Source of the DNA: an uncultured Bacilli bacterium
GTDB lineage: Bacteria > Bacillota_I > Bacilli_A > RF39 > UBA660
Direction: 5' to 3'
DNA: 10,511 bases
Assembly: GCA_948999435.1 (NCBI GenBank)
Contig: CARJCM010000047.1
Coordinates: forward strand, 1-10,511
Shown: positions 1 to 6,999 of the stretch, piece by piece
Position numbering within the stretch: the stretch's first letter is position 1
Layout of the letters: every line of letters begins with the position of its first letter
Notes under the pieces: generated by a model
What the model saw: the letters and a program-made list of their open reading frames with translations, nothing else
Database searches by the model: none
What the model was told of the DNA's origin: nothing
Made by a program: the position numbers and the translations under genes

Positions 1-44
1 TTTTTCCCATTATACTATTTATATATTTTTATTTCATTACGTTC

Positions 45-64
45 GACAAAACTTGTCAAAACTT
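45..64. promoter_or_regulatory. Operator-like palindrome with 10-bp direct repeat
   Basis: Positions 45-57 form a perfect interrupted palindrome, GACAA-aac-TTGTC. The octamer CAAAACTT occurs at 47-54 and again at 57-64, one helical turn apart. Read on the minus strand, the palindrome overlaps a TTGACA hexamer (59-54), followed 17 bp later by the weak -10-like TGAAAT. It could be an operator over a leftward promoter for a gene beyond the window, possibly bound by the neighbouring XRE regulator. The repeats are seen; the role is inferred. Confidence 0.35.
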
Positions 65-193
65 ACTTTTCTCATTATCTTAGAATATCTATGATATTTT
101 TATCTTGTATCTGAAGTATACAATATTATTGAGTGTATTTCAATATTTTTATGTTATTTTATGATTTTTTATAGTATATAGCGATTTTAGTTT

Positions 194-220
194 TTGAATA
201 AGTAATTTTTTCGATACAAT
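194..220 (+). promoter_or_regulatory. Possible promoter of the XRE regulator gene
   Basis: TTGAAT at 194-199 and TACAAT at 215-220 are separated by 15 bp, shorter than the ideal 17. The implied start is near 227, about 20 nt before the ATG at 248, with GGAAAG at 236-241 as ribosome binding site. Moderate match only. Confidence 0.35.
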
Positions 221-247
221 CATGATAAGTGAAATGGAAAGATAGAT

Positions 248-706
248 ATGAAATTAAGATATATAAGAATTGATAATGATAAAATGCAGTATGAAACTGC
301 AAAATTATTAAACATAGCCAAAAGCACTTACTCTACATGGGAAACAGAAGCATCTACAATTCCTTTAAAAAGACTAATAGACTTCTGTAATTTATTTGAT
401 GTATCACTAGATTATGCATTAGGTTTAACAAATAAACCAAAATATCCTAACATGAAAAAAAACATAGATTACAAACTATGTTCAAGTAGAATCAAAAAAA
501 TAAGAAAATTAAATAATTACACACAAAATGATATTGCCGCAATATTAAATACTGATAATGGCGTTATATCGAGATACGAAAATGGCAAAACCTTAATTTT
601 AACAGAATTCTTAATTGAATATACTAAAATCTTTAATATATCCGCAGACTATTTAATAGGTCGGATTGATGAAAAAATAGAACTTAAAAGTTCTATTAAA
701 AATTAA
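248..706 (+). CDS. Tandem-HTH XRE-family transcriptional regulator
   Basis: This 152-aa protein is almost entirely two XRE/Cro-C1-type helix-turn-helix domains. The first (about residues 1-62) has a degenerate N-terminus but keeps the Q14-ETAKLLNIAKSTYSTWE core and ends in DYALGLTNK. The second (about 79-140) is canonical, with YTQNDIAAILNT then VISRYENGK and DYLIGR at its end. No ligand or protease domain is present, so it is probably a simple DNA-binding repressor or activator. An in-frame TGA at 230-232 and GGAAAG upstream support ATG 248. It is convergent with the murI operon, only 7 bp away, and its last codons contain that operon's terminator hairpin. A palindrome at 45-57 is a candidate target. 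Target genes are unknown and may lie left of the window. Family call sure; function general. Confidence 0.85.
   Translation: MKLRYIRIDNDKMQYETAKLLNIAKSTYSTWETEASTIPLKRLIDFCNLFDVSLDYALGLTNKPKYPNMKKNIDYKLCSSRIKKIRKLNNYTQNDIAAILNTDNGVISRYENGKTLILTEFLIEYTKIFNISADYLIGRIDEKIELKSSIKN
672..697 (-). terminator. Intrinsic terminator of the murI operon, inside the XRE coding end
   Basis: On the minus strand a perfect 9-bp stem (AATAGAACT / AGTTCTATT, 4-nt loop) is followed by a run of T (676-672). It begins 16 nt beyond the stop codon of the 714-1148 gene. On the plus strand no T-run follows, so it acts only leftward. It is embedded in codons of the convergent regulator gene. Confidence 0.7.
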
Positions 707-713
707 TATATAA

Positions 714-1148
714 CTATCTATTTTTACCATTTATATCCATATAAAATAAGCCATCACAAGAAAGATTACTTACCCTATTTCTTAATACAAAACTAATATA
801 ACTATTAAGTAAATAATCATTCAATCGCATATACCCCCTCCCCGACATCATACTATTTAAATCTTGATTACAAAATTGTTCATATGTTAAATCTGCTAAA
901 TAAAACTCTCCATTACCATTTACTAAAACAAAATAATGTTTAAAATCAAAGCCTAAATCTAACAAATTAATAAGTCTCACATTTAAATGTCTTTTTTTCA
1001 TTTCTTCAAATAAATAACTATTATAAACATGACACATTCTATTTATTGTTAAATCTTTTAATTTTTCTTTAGTTATTTTTATTGAGTTCTCTATCTCTTC
1101 CTGAATATTTATACCTCTAACATTCTGCATCATTTTAAATATATCCAT
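714..1148 (-). CDS. Small protein with Cys-His-Asp, transglutaminase/papain-like pattern
   Basis: I do not recognise a named family for this 144-aa protein. Three segments are spaced like the catalytic triad of the transglutaminase/papain-like fold: Cys39 at the start of a helix ([10 protein letters not shown]), His71 entering a beta strand (KHYFVLV), and Asp86 after a strand ([11 protein letters not shown]). The Asp-x-Thr-x-x-Gln-Phe ending recalls papain-fold and transglutaminase-like domains. There is no signal peptide or membrane segment, so it should be cytoplasmic. It starts 8 nt after the murI stop, with AGGTG overlapping that stop as ribosome binding site, so the two are co-transcribed and probably co-translated. 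Activity could be a peptidase, amidase or acyl transferase, or none; the fold assignment is inference from motif spacing only. Confidence 0.6.
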
Positions 1149-1156
1149 ATTAACAC

Positions 1157-1876
1157 CTACTCTACTATATCAAAAAATCTTTGTTCTTTTGATTTACTAT
1201 TAGAAGAATCTATAAAATCTAATTTAAAAGTACTTTCTTTTAAATTTAGCCCATTAGCGACATCTTTAACTTTTTTAGCTACCCCAAAACTTCCCTCAAA
1301 AAAATTAACATCTCCGAGTATCTCTTTTATTTCATTCTTTATTAATGGATAATGCGTACACCCAAGAACCACATTTTTAATATTATTATAATGTAACTTT
1401 TTTTGTAAATAAATTTTTAAATCTTCTTTTCTATCTTGTTCAATTAAATCTGCCAAACCAGGAAAAGCTTCAATAATCATTTCATCATTAGAAAAACTAT
1501 TATATAATTTTAAAAACTTTTCTGATTCTATAGTTCCTTTAGTAGCCATAACTAAAGTTTTACCTTTAGGACTATTATCAAAAACTTGTTTTATCGCGGG
1601 TTCTATAGCAATTATTGAAACATCAAAGTTTCCTCTTAAATAATCTTTACATATCGCACTCGCGGTATTACACGCTATAACTATAATTTTACATCCTTTA
1701 TCTATTAATAATTGAACTATATTTTTAGTAATTATTAATAATTCCTCTTCTTTTTTATCTCCATAAGGATTATTAAAAGAATCACTATAATAAAGATAAT
1801 GATAATTAGGTAATAATTTTATTATTTCTTTTAAAACTGTTACCCCACCTATCCCTGAATCAAAAACGCCTATCAT
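1157..1876 (-). CDS. murI: Glutamate racemase
   Basis: MurI interconverts L- and D-glutamate, supplying D-Glu for peptidoglycan stem peptides in the cytosol. The 239-aa product carries the family's hallmark motifs: FDSGIGG at residues 5-11, the first catalytic cysteine in IACNTAS (Cys69), and the second in LGCTHYPL (Cys173, with His175). PYGD at 37-40 corresponds to the conserved PYG element. It is somewhat shorter than typical racemases (about 260-270 aa), with the C-terminus trimmed. ATG 1876 follows AAGAAGTG and a good promoter (1901-1929). It is the first gene of an operon with the small Cys-His-Asp protein and is divergent from a glycosyltransferase gene. Its presence indicates a cell wall, arguing against a wall-less mollicute. 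Confidence 0.95.
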
Positions 1877-1900
1877 AAAATCACTTCTTTAATATATTTT

Positions 1901-1929
1901 ATTATAAAACACTTTTAAATATTTGTAAA
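1901..1929 (-). promoter_or_regulatory. Promoter of murI
   Basis: On the minus strand TTTACA (1929-1924) and TATAAT (1906-1901) are separated by exactly 17 bp. The expected start is about 18 nt before the murI ATG. It overlaps the promoter of the divergent glycosyltransferase gene. Confidence 0.7.
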
Positions 1930-1942
1930 TTTGTTATATAAT
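1914..1942 (+). promoter_or_regulatory. Promoter of the glycosyltransferase gene
   Basis: A consensus TATAAT at 1937-1942 has a weak -35, TTTTAA at 1914-1919, 17 bp upstream. AAAGGAG (1951-1957) is the ribosome binding site of ATG 1966. The murI -35 box lies within the spacer of this promoter, so the two polymerases should compete. Confidence 0.55.
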
Positions 1943-1965
1943 AGTAATATAAAGGAGTACTAAAA

Positions 1966-3144
1966 ATGAGAATAGGAATTTTTACTGATGCTTATGAACC
2001 ATATATATCAGGTGTTACAACCAGTATTAAAATGTTAAAAGAAGTATTAGAAGATATGCATCATGAAGTATATATAGTAACAGCTAATCTAAAAAGATTC
2101 AAATTTGAATATGATAAAAAAAATAAAATAGTATACATACCTGGAATTAAGACTGGAATATATGATAGTCGTCTTACAAATATATATTCTAGAAAAGCTA
2201 TGAAAATAATTAAAAAATGGAATTTAGATATAATTCATTCTCAAACAGAATTTGGTATTGGTGCTTTTTCTAGAATAGTATCTAAAAAATTACATATTCC
2301 TGTTGTCCATACCTATCATACATTATATGAAGATTATTTATATTACATAACGCATGGCCATTTTGAAAAATTAAGTCAAAAAATAGCTTTAAAAATAACT
2401 AAGTATTATACAGAAAAGAAATGTGATGCTTTAATAGTACCTACTGATAAAATAAAAGATTTATTTGTAAACAAATATCATATTACTAAAAATATTCATG
2501 TTATTCCAACTGGTATAGATACAAAAAAATTCGAATTAACTCCTAAAATGGCAAAAGAAATAAAACAAATAAGAAAAAAACATCAATTAAAAGATAATGA
2601 TTTTATAATTGGAGCAGTTGGTCGTATCGCTAAAGAAAAAAGTTTTGATAAATTAATAATTGCTATGAAAGAATTAATTAAACAAGATAAAAATATTAAA
2701 CTATTAATTATTGGCAAAGGTCCTGCTAAAGAAGAATTAGAGAATCTAGCCAAAAGTTTGAATATTGAAAATAATATTATTTTCACAGGTCCTGTTTCTT
2801 ATGATTCAATGCCTAGTTATTATAACACATTTGATTGTTTAACATCTTTTTCTAAAACAGAAACACAGGGGCTAACTATAATTGAAGCTCTAGCCTCCTC
2901 TATCCCAACAGTATGTATAAAAGATAAAAGTTTTATTGATGTCATAAAAAATAAATATAATGGTTATTTATTTAATAATCAAAATGAATTTATTAAATAT
3001 ATTATAGAATTAAAAGAAAATAAAAAACTTTATAATGAAATGAAAATAAATGCCAAAAATAGCATATATAATTATACAAAAGAAGCATTTGCTAATAACA
3101 TTTTAAAAGTTTATAGTAAAGCTATTCAAAAAATTAACAAATAA
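1966..3144 (+). CDS. GT4-family glycosyltransferase, probably diacylglycerol glucosyltransferase type
   Basis: This 392-aa GT-B fold enzyme belongs to glycosyltransferase family 4. The N-terminal domain opens with MRIGIFTDAYEPYISGV, the acceptor-side glycine loop of this family, and contains HTYHT at 115-119. The C-terminal domain starts near residue 212 with a short strand (IIGAVGRIAKEKS) and carries the nucleotide-sugar E(x7)E motif at Glu299 and Glu307 (ETQGLTIIE). The N-terminus closely resembles bacterial 1,2-diacylglycerol 3-glucosyltransferases that make the glycolipids of low-GC Gram-positive membranes and the lipoteichoic acid anchor. It would act at the inner face of the membrane. 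No transmembrane helix is evident. Specificity cannot be read from sequence; PimB- or sulfolipid-type relatives are alternatives. A PH-like gene follows 49 bp downstream. Confidence 0.85.
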   Translation: MRIGIFTDAYEPYISGVTTSIKMLKEVLEDMHHEVYIVTANLKRFKFEYDKKNKIVYIPGIKTGIYDSRLTNIYSRKAMKIIKKWNLDIIHSQTEFGIGAFSRIVSKKLHIPVVHTYHTLYEDYLYYITHGHFEKLSQKIALKITKYYTEKKCDALIVPTDKIKDLFVNKYHITKNIHVIPTGIDTKKFELTPKMAKEIKQIRKKHQLKDNDFIIGAVGRIAKEKSFDKLIIAMKELIKQDKNIKLLIIGKGPAKEELENLAKSLNIENNIIFTGPVSYDSMPSYYNTFDCLTSFSKTETQGLTIIEALASSIPTVCIKDKSFIDVIKNKYNGYLFNNQNEFIKYIIELKENKKLYNEMKINAKNSIYNYTKEAFANNILKVYSKAIQKINK

Positions 3145-3175
3145 TTTACACAAGAGCAAAAACATATGATATAAT
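3145..3175 (+). promoter_or_regulatory. Extended -10 promoter of the PH-like gene
   Basis: TATAAT at 3170-3175 is preceded by TG at 3167-3168 (extended -10). TTTACA lies at 3145-3150 with a long 19-bp spacer. The start would fall near 3182, leaving a very short leader that begins at the AGGTGG ribosome binding site (3182-3187). Confidence 0.5.
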
Positions 3176-3193
3176 TTTATTAGGTGGTTTATC

Positions 3194-3676
3194 ATGTTAA
3201 GTAGTAAAAAAGACATCTTAGACATTTCAAGAAATGTAAGTTTTTCAAAAGTATTAAATAAAAAAGATCTTCCAGGATATATTAAGCATTATGTTTTAGA
3301 CGATGAAAATGTTTTAGTCGCCTATAAAACTTCTAGAGATCATGCAATATTTACAGACAATAAAATTGTAATCTTTGATACTATAAAAAAAATAAATAGA
3401 AAAGAAATATATACCCTTTCTTATAATAATATAATTGCCATTTCAATTACATTTGATGTAATTGATGCTGAATTAGATTTATATTTAGAATGTGGACAAC
3501 CTGTAAAATTAAAGTTTATTGATTTAGAAGCTGAAGATAAAATCCGTTTAAGACTACTATATACATTTTTAAGTCGCAGAATTAGTAATGAAAAGATTCC
3601 TAAAGACTTATATATTAGACTTATAAAAGATGATGTTCGCTTTATGACCAATCCTAAAGCCTTTGAAGAAGAATAA
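3194..3676 (+). CDS. Bacterial PH-like domain protein
   Basis: A 160-aa cytoplasmic protein without signal or membrane segments. Residues about 25-125 show the alternating beta strands of a bacterial pleckstrin-homology-like domain: ENVLVAYKTSRDHAIFTDNK, then IVIFD, then YNNIIAISIT and ELDLYLECGQPVKLKFID, closed by a helix (DKIRLRLLYTFLSRRI). The C-terminal 30 residues are charged. Members of this group usually have no assigned function. AGGTGG sits 6 nt before ATG 3194. The gene lies just downstream of the GT4 glycosyltransferase and may be read from it as well as from its own promoter. It ends before a bidirectional terminator. Domain call is moderate and based on strand pattern; role unknown. 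Confidence 0.65.
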   Translation: MLSSKKDILDISRNVSFSKVLNKKDLPGYIKHYVLDDENVLVAYKTSRDHAIFTDNKIVIFDTIKKINRKEIYTLSYNNIIAISITFDVIDAELDLYLECGQPVKLKFIDLEAEDKIRLRLLYTFLSRRISNEKIPKDLYIRLIKDDVRFMTNPKAFEEE

Positions 3677-3720
3677 ATCTTCTTTTTTTAATTTATAAGG
3701 AAAATATTTATTAAAATTAG

Positions 3721-3758
3721 AAAACAAAAAACTCTAAGAATAATCTTAGAATTTTTTT
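3721..3758. terminator. Bidirectional intrinsic terminator
   Basis: A 7-bp stem (3733-3739 with 3744-3750, TCTAAGA / TCTTAGA, loop ATAA) is followed on the plus strand by seven T (3752-3758) and on the minus strand by a T-rich run (complement of 3721-3730). It separates the convergent PH-like gene and the pnp operon; the stop codon of the 198-aa gene overlaps the plus-strand T-run. Confidence 0.85.
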
Positions 3759-4353
3759 ATCGCATCATTTTTCCTATAAAATCAGATTCTGTTATTTCTG
3801 GATATTGTTCTAATATAGCTTCAGCTTCTACTTCATCAATTCCAGAAGCACCATTTAATTGCATCATATTCAATTTTTTTTCTAATTCTCTTTTTTGTTT
3901 TTCTATTGCAAATAATTGATAAATAATATTTAGCTGACGATTTTCATCAACATGTTTAAAATCTATACTTTCTTTTTCACTTTCACTTGTAAAATCATTT
4001 AAAGATGCGAAAAACTCTTCATCATTTACACAAGTTAAATTTATATGTTGCTTCTGATAAAAATCGAGTAAAGTAGCTAGCTTTCTAACATCATAAAACG
4101 TAATACTAAGATTTAAACGATAAACGACTTTTCCATTAATGACAACTGTATCAATAAATTTACGAATTAAATCAAGTCTTTCTGTCATATCATAGAAAAA
4201 ACTAACCTCTACATTTTGTTTCTTAGCTTCCTCACCAATATACTTTTGAAAACGTTCAACTTCACTAGCTGTTACACAATTTCTATTTTGTGTTTGCATT
4301 AGTCTAAAAAGTAGATTAAGCAATACTTCATTAGTACAAATTTTAACTTCCAT
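3757..4353 (-). CDS. Unrecognised protein translationally coupled to pnp
   Basis: This 198-aa protein is not one I recognise. It has no membrane segment or signal peptide. The N-terminal half looks alpha/beta (residues about 1-105); 108-132 is acidic; 133-165 is a charged helix likely to form a coiled coil (IYQLFAIEKQKRELEKKLNMM); and the tail (about 170-198) is acidic, ending in DFIGKMMR. Its ATG overlaps the pnp stop by one base (TAATG), a classic arrangement for translational coupling, with GAGAG upstream. Expression should therefore be tied to PNPase, and a link to RNA turnover or ribosome function is possible by position only. The bidirectional terminator follows immediately. Confidence 0.75.
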   Translation of the reverse strand: MEVKICTNEVLLNLLFRLMQTQNRNCVTASEVERFQKYIGEEAKKQNVEVSFFYDMTERLDLIRKFIDTVVINGKVVYRLNLSITFYDVRKLATLLDFYQKQHINLTCVNDEEFFASLNDFTSESEKESIDFKHVDENRQLNIIYQLFAIEKQKRELEKKLNMMQLNGASGIDEVEAEAILEQYPEITESDFIGKMMR

Positions 4354-6536
4354 TATTTACTCTCTTTTCTACTACCCTTTTTATCCTTTTTGTCATCTTT
4401 TATTTCAGGTTTAGGTAAAGCTTGTTTACGAGATAAATTAAGTCTACCACGATTATCATAACCTATTGCTTTAACCATAATCTTATCACCAACACTTACG
4501 ATATCCTTTGGTTTTTCTACACGTTTATAATCAAGTTCTGAAACATGTACTAACCCTTCACATCCAGGCCACAACTCTACAAAGCAGCCAAAATCTTCTA
4601 CTTTAACAACTTTACCAGTATATATTGCATTTACTTCAACTTCTCTAACTACTTCTTCAATCATTTTACGAGTTTTAGCAATAATACTAGCATCAGTATG
4701 ATAAATAATTACTCTTCCATCATCTTCAATATCAACTTTAACTGCATCTTTATCATTAACAGTATTAACATTACTAGCCTCTAAAATAATTTTTGTAATC
4801 ATTTCTCCTCCACGGCCAATAACATCTTTAATCTTATCAGGATTGATTTTGAAAGTATCAATTTTAGGAGCATATTTACTTAAAGATTTACGAGGTTCCG
4901 AAATACAAGCTTCCATAGTATCAAGTATTTCCATACGTGCTTTTTTCGCTTGAGCTAAAGCTTCCTTTAATATTTTCTCAGTAACTCCTTTAATTTTAAT
5001 ATCCATTTGTAGAGCACAAATACCTTTTCTCGTACCAGCTACTTTAAAATCCATATCTCCCATATGATCTTCTAAACCTTGAATATCAGTTAAAATAGTA
5101 TGTTTCTTTTTATCTTCTGATTCAATAAGTCCCATTGCAATACCTGCAACTGGGCTTTTTATTGGTACACCTGCTGCCATAAGACTTAAGCACCCTGCAC
5201 AAATAGTCGCTTGACTAGAACTACCGTTAGATTCTAAGATTTCACTAACAACACGAATAGTATATGGGAACTCTTCTTCACTAGGTATTACTTGAGCAAG
5301 AGCTCTTTCGCCTAAAGCTCCATGTCCAATTTCTCTTCTTCCTGGCGCACCATATCTACCAGTTTCACCTACTGAGAAGGATGGGAAATTATAATGTAAC
5401 ATAAATCTCTTAGTATCTTCTAGCCCTAAGCCATCAAGTATTTGATGTTCTCCAATAGCGCCTAAAGTTGTAGTTGCAAGTGATTGTGTTTCTCCTCTTG
5501 TAAACAAAGCCGAACCATGCGTACGAGGAAGTAAATCTATATCACAAGAAAGAGGTCTAATTTCATCAATTTTTCTACCATCAGGTCTAATTTTCTTATC
5601 AGTTATAAGTGCACGTACTAAATTAGCTTCTAATTGATTAGCAAGTTTTTCTACTTGTTTAAGTTTTGCTTCAACATCTTCACTATCGGCATAAACTTCT
5701 GCAAAGTTTTCAACAATTCTTTGTTTAACTTCTTCTACCGCTGCTGCTTTTGCAAGTTTACCATCAACCTTTAAAGCTTCTAGCATCATAGATTTACCAA
5801 ATCCATTAACATCTTTTTCTATTTCTTCGTCAATTACTTCTTTAGCAAGTTCTATCTTTTCTTCACCAATTTCTTTAATAATTTGTTCTTGGAAATCACA
5901 TAATTTCTTCAAGTTTTCATGGCCAAACATTAAAGCTTCTAGCATATCTTTTTCTGATAGCTCACTAGCTCCAGCTTCAACCATACAAATAGCATCTTTA
6001 GTTCCTGCAACAGTTAAAGATAATTCACTAACATCAATTTGTTCTGCTGTTGGATTAATAATTAATTCCTTACCAATTTTCCCAACCACAACTCCTGCAA
6101 CTGGTCCATCAAAAGGAATTTTTGAAATTCCAAGACATAAACTTGTTCCAAATAAAGCAGCCATTACCGGTGAGTTATCTGGATCAACTGACAAGACAGT
6201 GTTAACAACTTGTATTTCTTGACGTAGCGCTTCGTCAAACATTGGACGTATTGGTCTATCAATTAAACGAGCAGCTAAAGTAGCTTCATCACTAGGACGT
6301 CCTTCTCTTTTTATAAATCCTCCTGGAATTTTACCTACTGAATATAATTTTTCTTGATACAAAACTTGTAATGGAAAAAAATCTTGTCCCAAAACTTCTT
6401 TACCCATTACGCAAACAGATAAAACTACTGTATCACCATAGCGAACTAAAACAGCACCATCAGTTTGTTTTGCCATTTCCCCTGTTTCAACTATTAAATC
6501 TCTTCCTAAGAAATCTAGTTTAAATACTTTCTTCAT
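4353..6536 (-). CDS. pnp: Polyribonucleotide nucleotidyltransferase (PNPase)
   Basis: PNPase degrades RNA 3' to 5' by phosphorolysis, releasing nucleoside diphosphates, and acts as a trimeric ring. All domains are present in the 727 aa: first RNase PH-like domain (about 10-145, with KREGRPSDEATLAARLIDRP at 76-95), the all-alpha linker (about 150-300), the second RNase PH domain (about 317-545) with the phosphate-binding NGSSSQA (437-443) and the acidic cluster EDHMGDMDF (Asp490, 494, 496), a KH domain with the GRGG loop (574-577), and an S1 domain (about 636-703). The tail is Lys-rich. ATG 6536 follows GGAGG. It lies downstream of rpsO, separated by a hairpin terminator, the classical rpsO-pnp order, and is coupled to the next gene by TAATG. 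Confidence 0.98.
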   Translation of the reverse strand: MKKVFKLDFLGRDLIVETGEMAKQTDGAVLVRYGDTVVLSVCVMGKEVLGQDFFPLQVLYQEKLYSVGKIPGGFIKREGRPSDEATLAARLIDRPIRPMFDEALRQEIQVVNTVLSVDPDNSPVMAALFGTSLCLGISKIPFDGPVAGVVVGKIGKELIINPTAEQIDVSELSLTVAGTKDAICMVEAGASELSEKDMLEALMFGHENLKKLCDFQEQIIKEIGEEKIELAKEVIDEEIEKDVNGFGKSMMLEALKVDGKLAKAAAVEEVKQRIVENFAEVYADSEDVEAKLKQVEKLANQLEANLVRALITDKKIRPDGRKIDEIRPLSCDIDLLPRTHGSALFTRGETQSLATTTLGAIGEHQILDGLGLEDTKRFMLHYNFPSFSVGETGRYGAPGRREIGHGALGERALAQVIPSEEEFPYTIRVVSEILESNGSSSQATICAGCLSLMAAGVPIKSPVAGIAMGLIESEDKKKHTILTDIQGLEDHMGDMDFKVAGTRKGICALQMDIKIKGVTEKILKEALAQAKKARMEILDTMEACISEPRKSLSKYAPKIDTFKINPDKIKDVIGRGGEMITKIILEASNVNTVNDKDAVKVDIEDDGRVIIYHTDASIIAKTRKMIEEVVREVEVNAIYTGKVVKVEDFGCFVELWPGCEGLVHVSELDYKRVEKPKDIVSVGDKIMVKAIGYDNRGRLNLSRKQALPKPEIKDDKKDKKGSRKESK

Positions 6537-6558
6537 AAATCCTCCATAATTTTTTTAT

Positions 6559-6585
6559 AAAAAAAGACACTAAAAATGTTAGTGC
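6559..6585 (-). terminator. Intrinsic terminator between rpsO and pnp
   Basis: On the minus strand CACTAA / TTAGTG (6584-6579 with 6573-6568, 5-nt loop, plus a closing G-U pair) is followed, after one C, by seven T (6565-6559). It starts right after the rpsO stop. No separate pnp promoter is evident in the 51-bp gap, so pnp is probably expressed by readthrough, giving more S15 than PNPase message. Confidence 0.8.
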
Positions 6586-6587
6586 CC

Positions 6588-6857
6588 TTATTTTCTTAAG
6601 TTTAATTTGCTAATTACATTACGATAACTAACAACATCATTTTCTTTTAAGTAAGCAAGTAATTTTCTTCTTTTACCAACTTTCATTAAAAGTCCACGAT
6701 TTGAATGATAGTCATGTTTATGTACTTTTAAATGTTCAGTTAAATCATTAATTTCATGTGTAAGAATTGCAATTTGTACTTCAGTAGAACCACAATCTTT
6801 ATCATTCTTACCAAACTCTTTAACTAGCTTAGCCTTTGTTTCTTTTGAAACTGCCAT
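6588..6857 (-). CDS. rpsO: Ribosomal protein S15 (uS15)
   Basis: S15 is a primary binder of the central domain of 16S rRNA and nucleates assembly of the small-subunit platform. The 89-aa product is full length and shows the family's conserved stretches: GSTEVQIAILTHEINDLTEHLK (23-44), HKHDYHSNRGLLMKVGKRRKLLAYL (46-70) and a C-terminal YRNVISKLNLRK. AAAAGGAGG lies 7 nt before ATG 6857. It has its own promoter (6944-6972) and an approximately 80-nt structured leader. S15 represses its own mRNA in several bacteria, and the leader here has features fitting that. It is followed by a terminator and pnp. Confidence 0.98.
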   Translation of the reverse strand: MAVSKETKAKLVKEFGKNDKDCGSTEVQIAILTHEINDLTEHLKVHKHDYHSNRGLLMKVGKRRKLLAYLKENDVVSYRNVISKLNLRK

Positions 6858-6937
6858 AATATTGCCTCCTTTTATCTATAATCGGTTTAATCTAAGTAAT
6901 AATTTAAGGAGTAAATTAAAACCGAGAAAAAACTTAC
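6858..6937 (-). promoter_or_regulatory. Structured rpsO leader, candidate S15 autoregulatory element
   Basis: The leader RNA can fold into two stacked helices. The outer is TCGGTTT / AAACCGA (6925-6919 with 6888-6882, 7 bp). The inner is TAATTTA / TAAATTA (6918-6912 with 6906-6900, 7 bp). The inner loop is CTCCT (6911-6907), and an 11-nt one-sided bulge lies at 6899-6889. CTCCTT (6911-6906) is complementary to AAGGAG of the rpsO ribosome binding site (6871-6866). Opening the inner stem, or a loop pseudoknot, could therefore mask translation. The pairings are seen; S15 binding is inference from the known autoregulation of this gene family. Confidence 0.55.
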
Positions 6938-6943
6938 ATAATC

Positions 6944-6972
6944 ATTATATGATATAAATTCCTAAAAATCAA
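6944..6972 (-). promoter_or_regulatory. Promoter of rpsO-pnp
   Basis: TTGATT (6972-6967) and TATAAT (6949-6944) on the minus strand are 17 bp apart. The expected start is near 6937, giving a leader of about 80 nt. The -35 box follows directly on the terminator of the upstream gene. Confidence 0.75.
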
Positions 6973-6999
6973 GAAAAAGTTAATAATATTACTATTAAC
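6973..6999 (-). terminator. Intrinsic terminator of the WG-like gene
   Basis: On the minus strand GTTAATA / TATTAAC (6999-6993 with 6985-6979, 7-nt loop) is followed by TTTTTC. The hairpin includes the stop codon of the 212-aa gene and abuts the rpsO promoter. The stem is AT-rich, with G-C only at its base. Confidence 0.55.

Noticed and set aside
230..247. Longer XRE regulator by reading TGA 230-232 as Trp
   Set aside because: No start codon lies just upstream in that frame, and Trp is written TGG in all genes here.
2583..2786. 67-aa open frame on the minus strand inside the glycosyltransferase gene
   Set aside because: It is antisense to a clear GT4 domain, has no ribosome binding site, and its hydrophobic sequence is the mirror of Lys/Asn-rich codons.
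3421..3651. 76-aa open frame on the minus strand inside the PH-like gene
   Set aside because: Antisense to the better-supported plus-strand gene, with no promoter or ribosome binding site.
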